DNA of 8,499 bases, from positions 1 to 8,499 of the forward strand of contig JBMYYH010000119.1 of NCBI GenBank assembly GCA_049609225.1, read 5' to 3'. The position numbers were made by a program, and so were the translations under genes. This document shows positions 7,152 to 8,499 of the stretch, in pieces. Origin of the DNA: GCA-2746235 sp049609225 (GTDB lineage: Bacteria > Planctomycetota > UBA1135). A model generated the notes under the pieces. That model was given only the letters and a program-made list of their open reading frames with translations, had not been told where the DNA came from and made no database searches. Position 1 is the stretch's first letter. The number at the start of each line of letters is the position of its first letter.

Positions 7152-8499
7152 ATGAGTCAAGATCGCCCAGTACGCGTCCGTTTCGCACCTTCTCCGACCG
7201 GTATGTTGCATATCGGCGGCGCCCGCACTGCCCTGTTCAACTGGGCCTTTGCTCGCAGTCGCGGGGGTGCTTTCCTGTTGCGTATCGAAGATACCGATAC
7301 CGATCGCAACACCGAGGAATCCCTGCAGTCGATCCTCGACAGCATGCGTTGGCTCGGTCTGGATTGGGATGAAGGCCCCGATGCCGAGGGAGACTTCGGC
7401 CCCTACTTCCAGTCGCAGCGCATCGAGCGTTATGACCAAGCAATCACCAAAGGCCTGAACGAAGGTTGGCTCTACCGCTGCTTTGCCACTGCTGAAGAGT
7501 TGGAAGTCCAGCGGGAAGCAGCCAAAGAGGCCAAGCGTAACTGGAAGTTTGATCCGCGTTCGCGCAACTTGGAAACGGCGGAAGCAGAAGCCCGTCACGA
7601 GGCTGGTGAGAAGAACGTCCTTCGTTTCCGCGTCCAGGAAGGGGAGTCGATCGTGGTCCGCGATCACATCCGCGGTGATGTGCAGTTCTCTTCCGATGAG
7701 GTCGAGGATTGGGTGGCCGTCCGCCCCAACGGCATGCCGACCTACAACTTCGTTTGCGCGCTGGATGATGCCGCGATGGAGATCAGCCATGTGATCCGCG
7801 GTGAGGAACACCTGGTCAACACGCCCAAGCAGGTGCTGGTGTACCGCGCGCTGGGCCTGCCCGAGCCGGAGTATGCGCATGTGCCTTTGATCCTCGGTCA
7901 GGATGGCAAGAAGCTGTCGAAGCGCACCGGCGATACCGCCTTGGGGGATTACATCGCCAAGGGATATCCGGCCGACGCCCTGTTCAATTTCCTTTGTCTG
8001 CTCGGTTTCTCGATCGACGACAAGACCGACGTCTTCGATCGGGCCCAACTGCTGGAAGCCTTCGATCTCAAGCGCATCTCCAAAGGTGGCGCCATCTTCG
8101 ACACCGATAAGCTGCATTGGATCTGCGGCGACTATCTGCGTCGGATGGATTTGCCTTCCTTGAGTGCAGCCGTGTTGCCGCATTTGATGGAGGCCGGCCT
8201 GGTCGCGGAAGATGCTTCCGCCGATGAGGATCTGCAGCAACTGGTGGAGGCTTTCCAAGAGCGCATCACCCTGTACTCGGATCTGCCGGAGCAAGCGCGT
8301 GGCATGTTCGGGGAGATTCCGGTCTACGATGCCAAGGCTGAGAAGGCGTTGAAAGGGGAGGGCAATGCTCCGATCCTGCAGGCTGTCGCCGTCGCGGTGG
8401 AAGCAGGCGATTGGCCGCCCGCCGATTTCAGTGGTGTGGTCAAGCAGGTCGCCGCCGACCTCGAACTTGGCATGGGCAAGGTCATGAAGCCCGTCCGCG
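7152..8499 (+). CDS. gltX: Glutamyl-tRNA synthetase (3' end cut by window edge)
   Basis: The window holds the first 449 codons, open to the right edge; complete enzymes are about 470-500 residues, so most of the protein is here. It is a class I synthetase that charges tRNA with glutamate. The HIGH-type signature is in RFAPSPTGMLHIGGARTALFN (10-30), the KMSKS-type signature is KLSKR (254-258), and IEDTDTDR (45-52), DRSRNL-like DPRSRNL (134-140) and HVIRGEEHLVNTPKQ (213-227) are all bacterial GluRS blocks. The C-terminal anticodon-binding domain begins near residue 330. The zinc-binding cysteine cluster of E. coli-type enzymes is absent: only Cys110 is present in YRCFATAEEL. The chosen ATG at 7152 gives the standard N-terminus. 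An in-frame ATG at 7137 would add five residues but lies within a -10-like box. There is no Shine-Dalgarno site. I cannot tell whether it is discriminating or also charges tRNA-Gln. Confidence 0.96.
   Translation, partial: MSQDRPVRVRFAPSPTGMLHIGGARTALFNWAFARSRGGAFLLRIEDTDTDRNTEESLQSILDSMRWLGLDWDEGPDAEGDFGPYFQSQRIERYDQAITKGLNEGWLYRCFATAEELEVQREAAKEAKRNWKFDPRSRNLETAEAEARHEAGEKNVLRFRVQEGESIVVRDHIRGDVQFSSDEVEDWVAVRPNGMPTYNFVCALDDAAMEISHVIRGEEHLVNTPKQVLVYRALGLPEPEYAHVPLILGQDGKKLSKRTGDTALGDYIAKGYPADALFNFLCLLGFSIDDKTDVFDRAQLLEAFDLKRISKGGAIFDTDKLHWICGDYLRRMDLPSLSAAVLPHLMEAGLVAEDASADEDLQQLVEAFQERITLYSDLPEQARGMFGEIPVYDAKAEKALKGEGNAPILQAVAVAVEAGDWPPADFSGVVKQVAADLELGMGKVMKPVR

Noticed and set aside
6849..8294. 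A 481-codon open frame on the minus strand, opposite gltX and the end of the DUF4139 gene.
   Set aside because: It spans two unmistakable plus-strand genes and resembles no family; codon bias explains the lack of stops.

Overview
The window is a dense stretch of bacterial chromosome of roughly 60% GC (judged by eye). It has seven protein genes, no gap longer than 40 bases, and no RNA gene, mobile element, CRISPR array or long repeat that I can see. The gene set is housekeeping and central metabolism. A folate-type TrmFO argues against a gammaproteobacterium, and the monofunctional, RocA/PruA-type pyrroline-5-carboxylate dehydrogenase argues against a fused PutA. Weak use of Shine-Dalgarno sites at the outer promoters would suit a planctomycete-like or similar environmental lineage. 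This placement is a low-confidence inference.

Left part, minus strand (5444 down to 1): five genes read leftward and almost certainly form one transcription unit. In order they are trmFO (tRNA U54 methylation), a P5C/glutamate-semialdehyde dehydrogenase, an MddA/NnrU-like membrane methyltransferase, glcD, and the start of glcE, which runs off the left edge. The junctions are +4 bases, then overlaps of 11, 4 and 8 bases. GlcD and GlcE are the two FAD-domain subunits of a glycolate-oxidase-type complex. The iron-sulfur subunit GlcF would be expected just past the left edge. Together with the P5C dehydrogenase, this suggests a module for oxidising small organic and amino acids, placed behind a tRNA-modification gene.

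Right part, plus strand (5469 to 8499): an exported DUF4139 (mucoidy inhibitor MuiA-like) protein comes first. After 39 bases comes gltX, glutamyl-tRNA synthetase, cut by the right edge. No terminator is visible between them.

The most interesting feature is the 24-base gap between the divergent trmFO and the DUF4139 gene. It holds one near-symmetric AT-rich element (ATAGAATA on plus, TATTCTAT on minus) that reads as a -10 box both ways, so close to both start codons that the transcripts should be leaderless or nearly so. The same box type precedes gltX, and a 9-base word (GCGGTTCGA) follows the box at the same distance before both trmFO and gltX. I see no clearly new multi-gene system. The better leads are this promoter arrangement, the unusual operon membership, and the atypical membrane methyltransferase.
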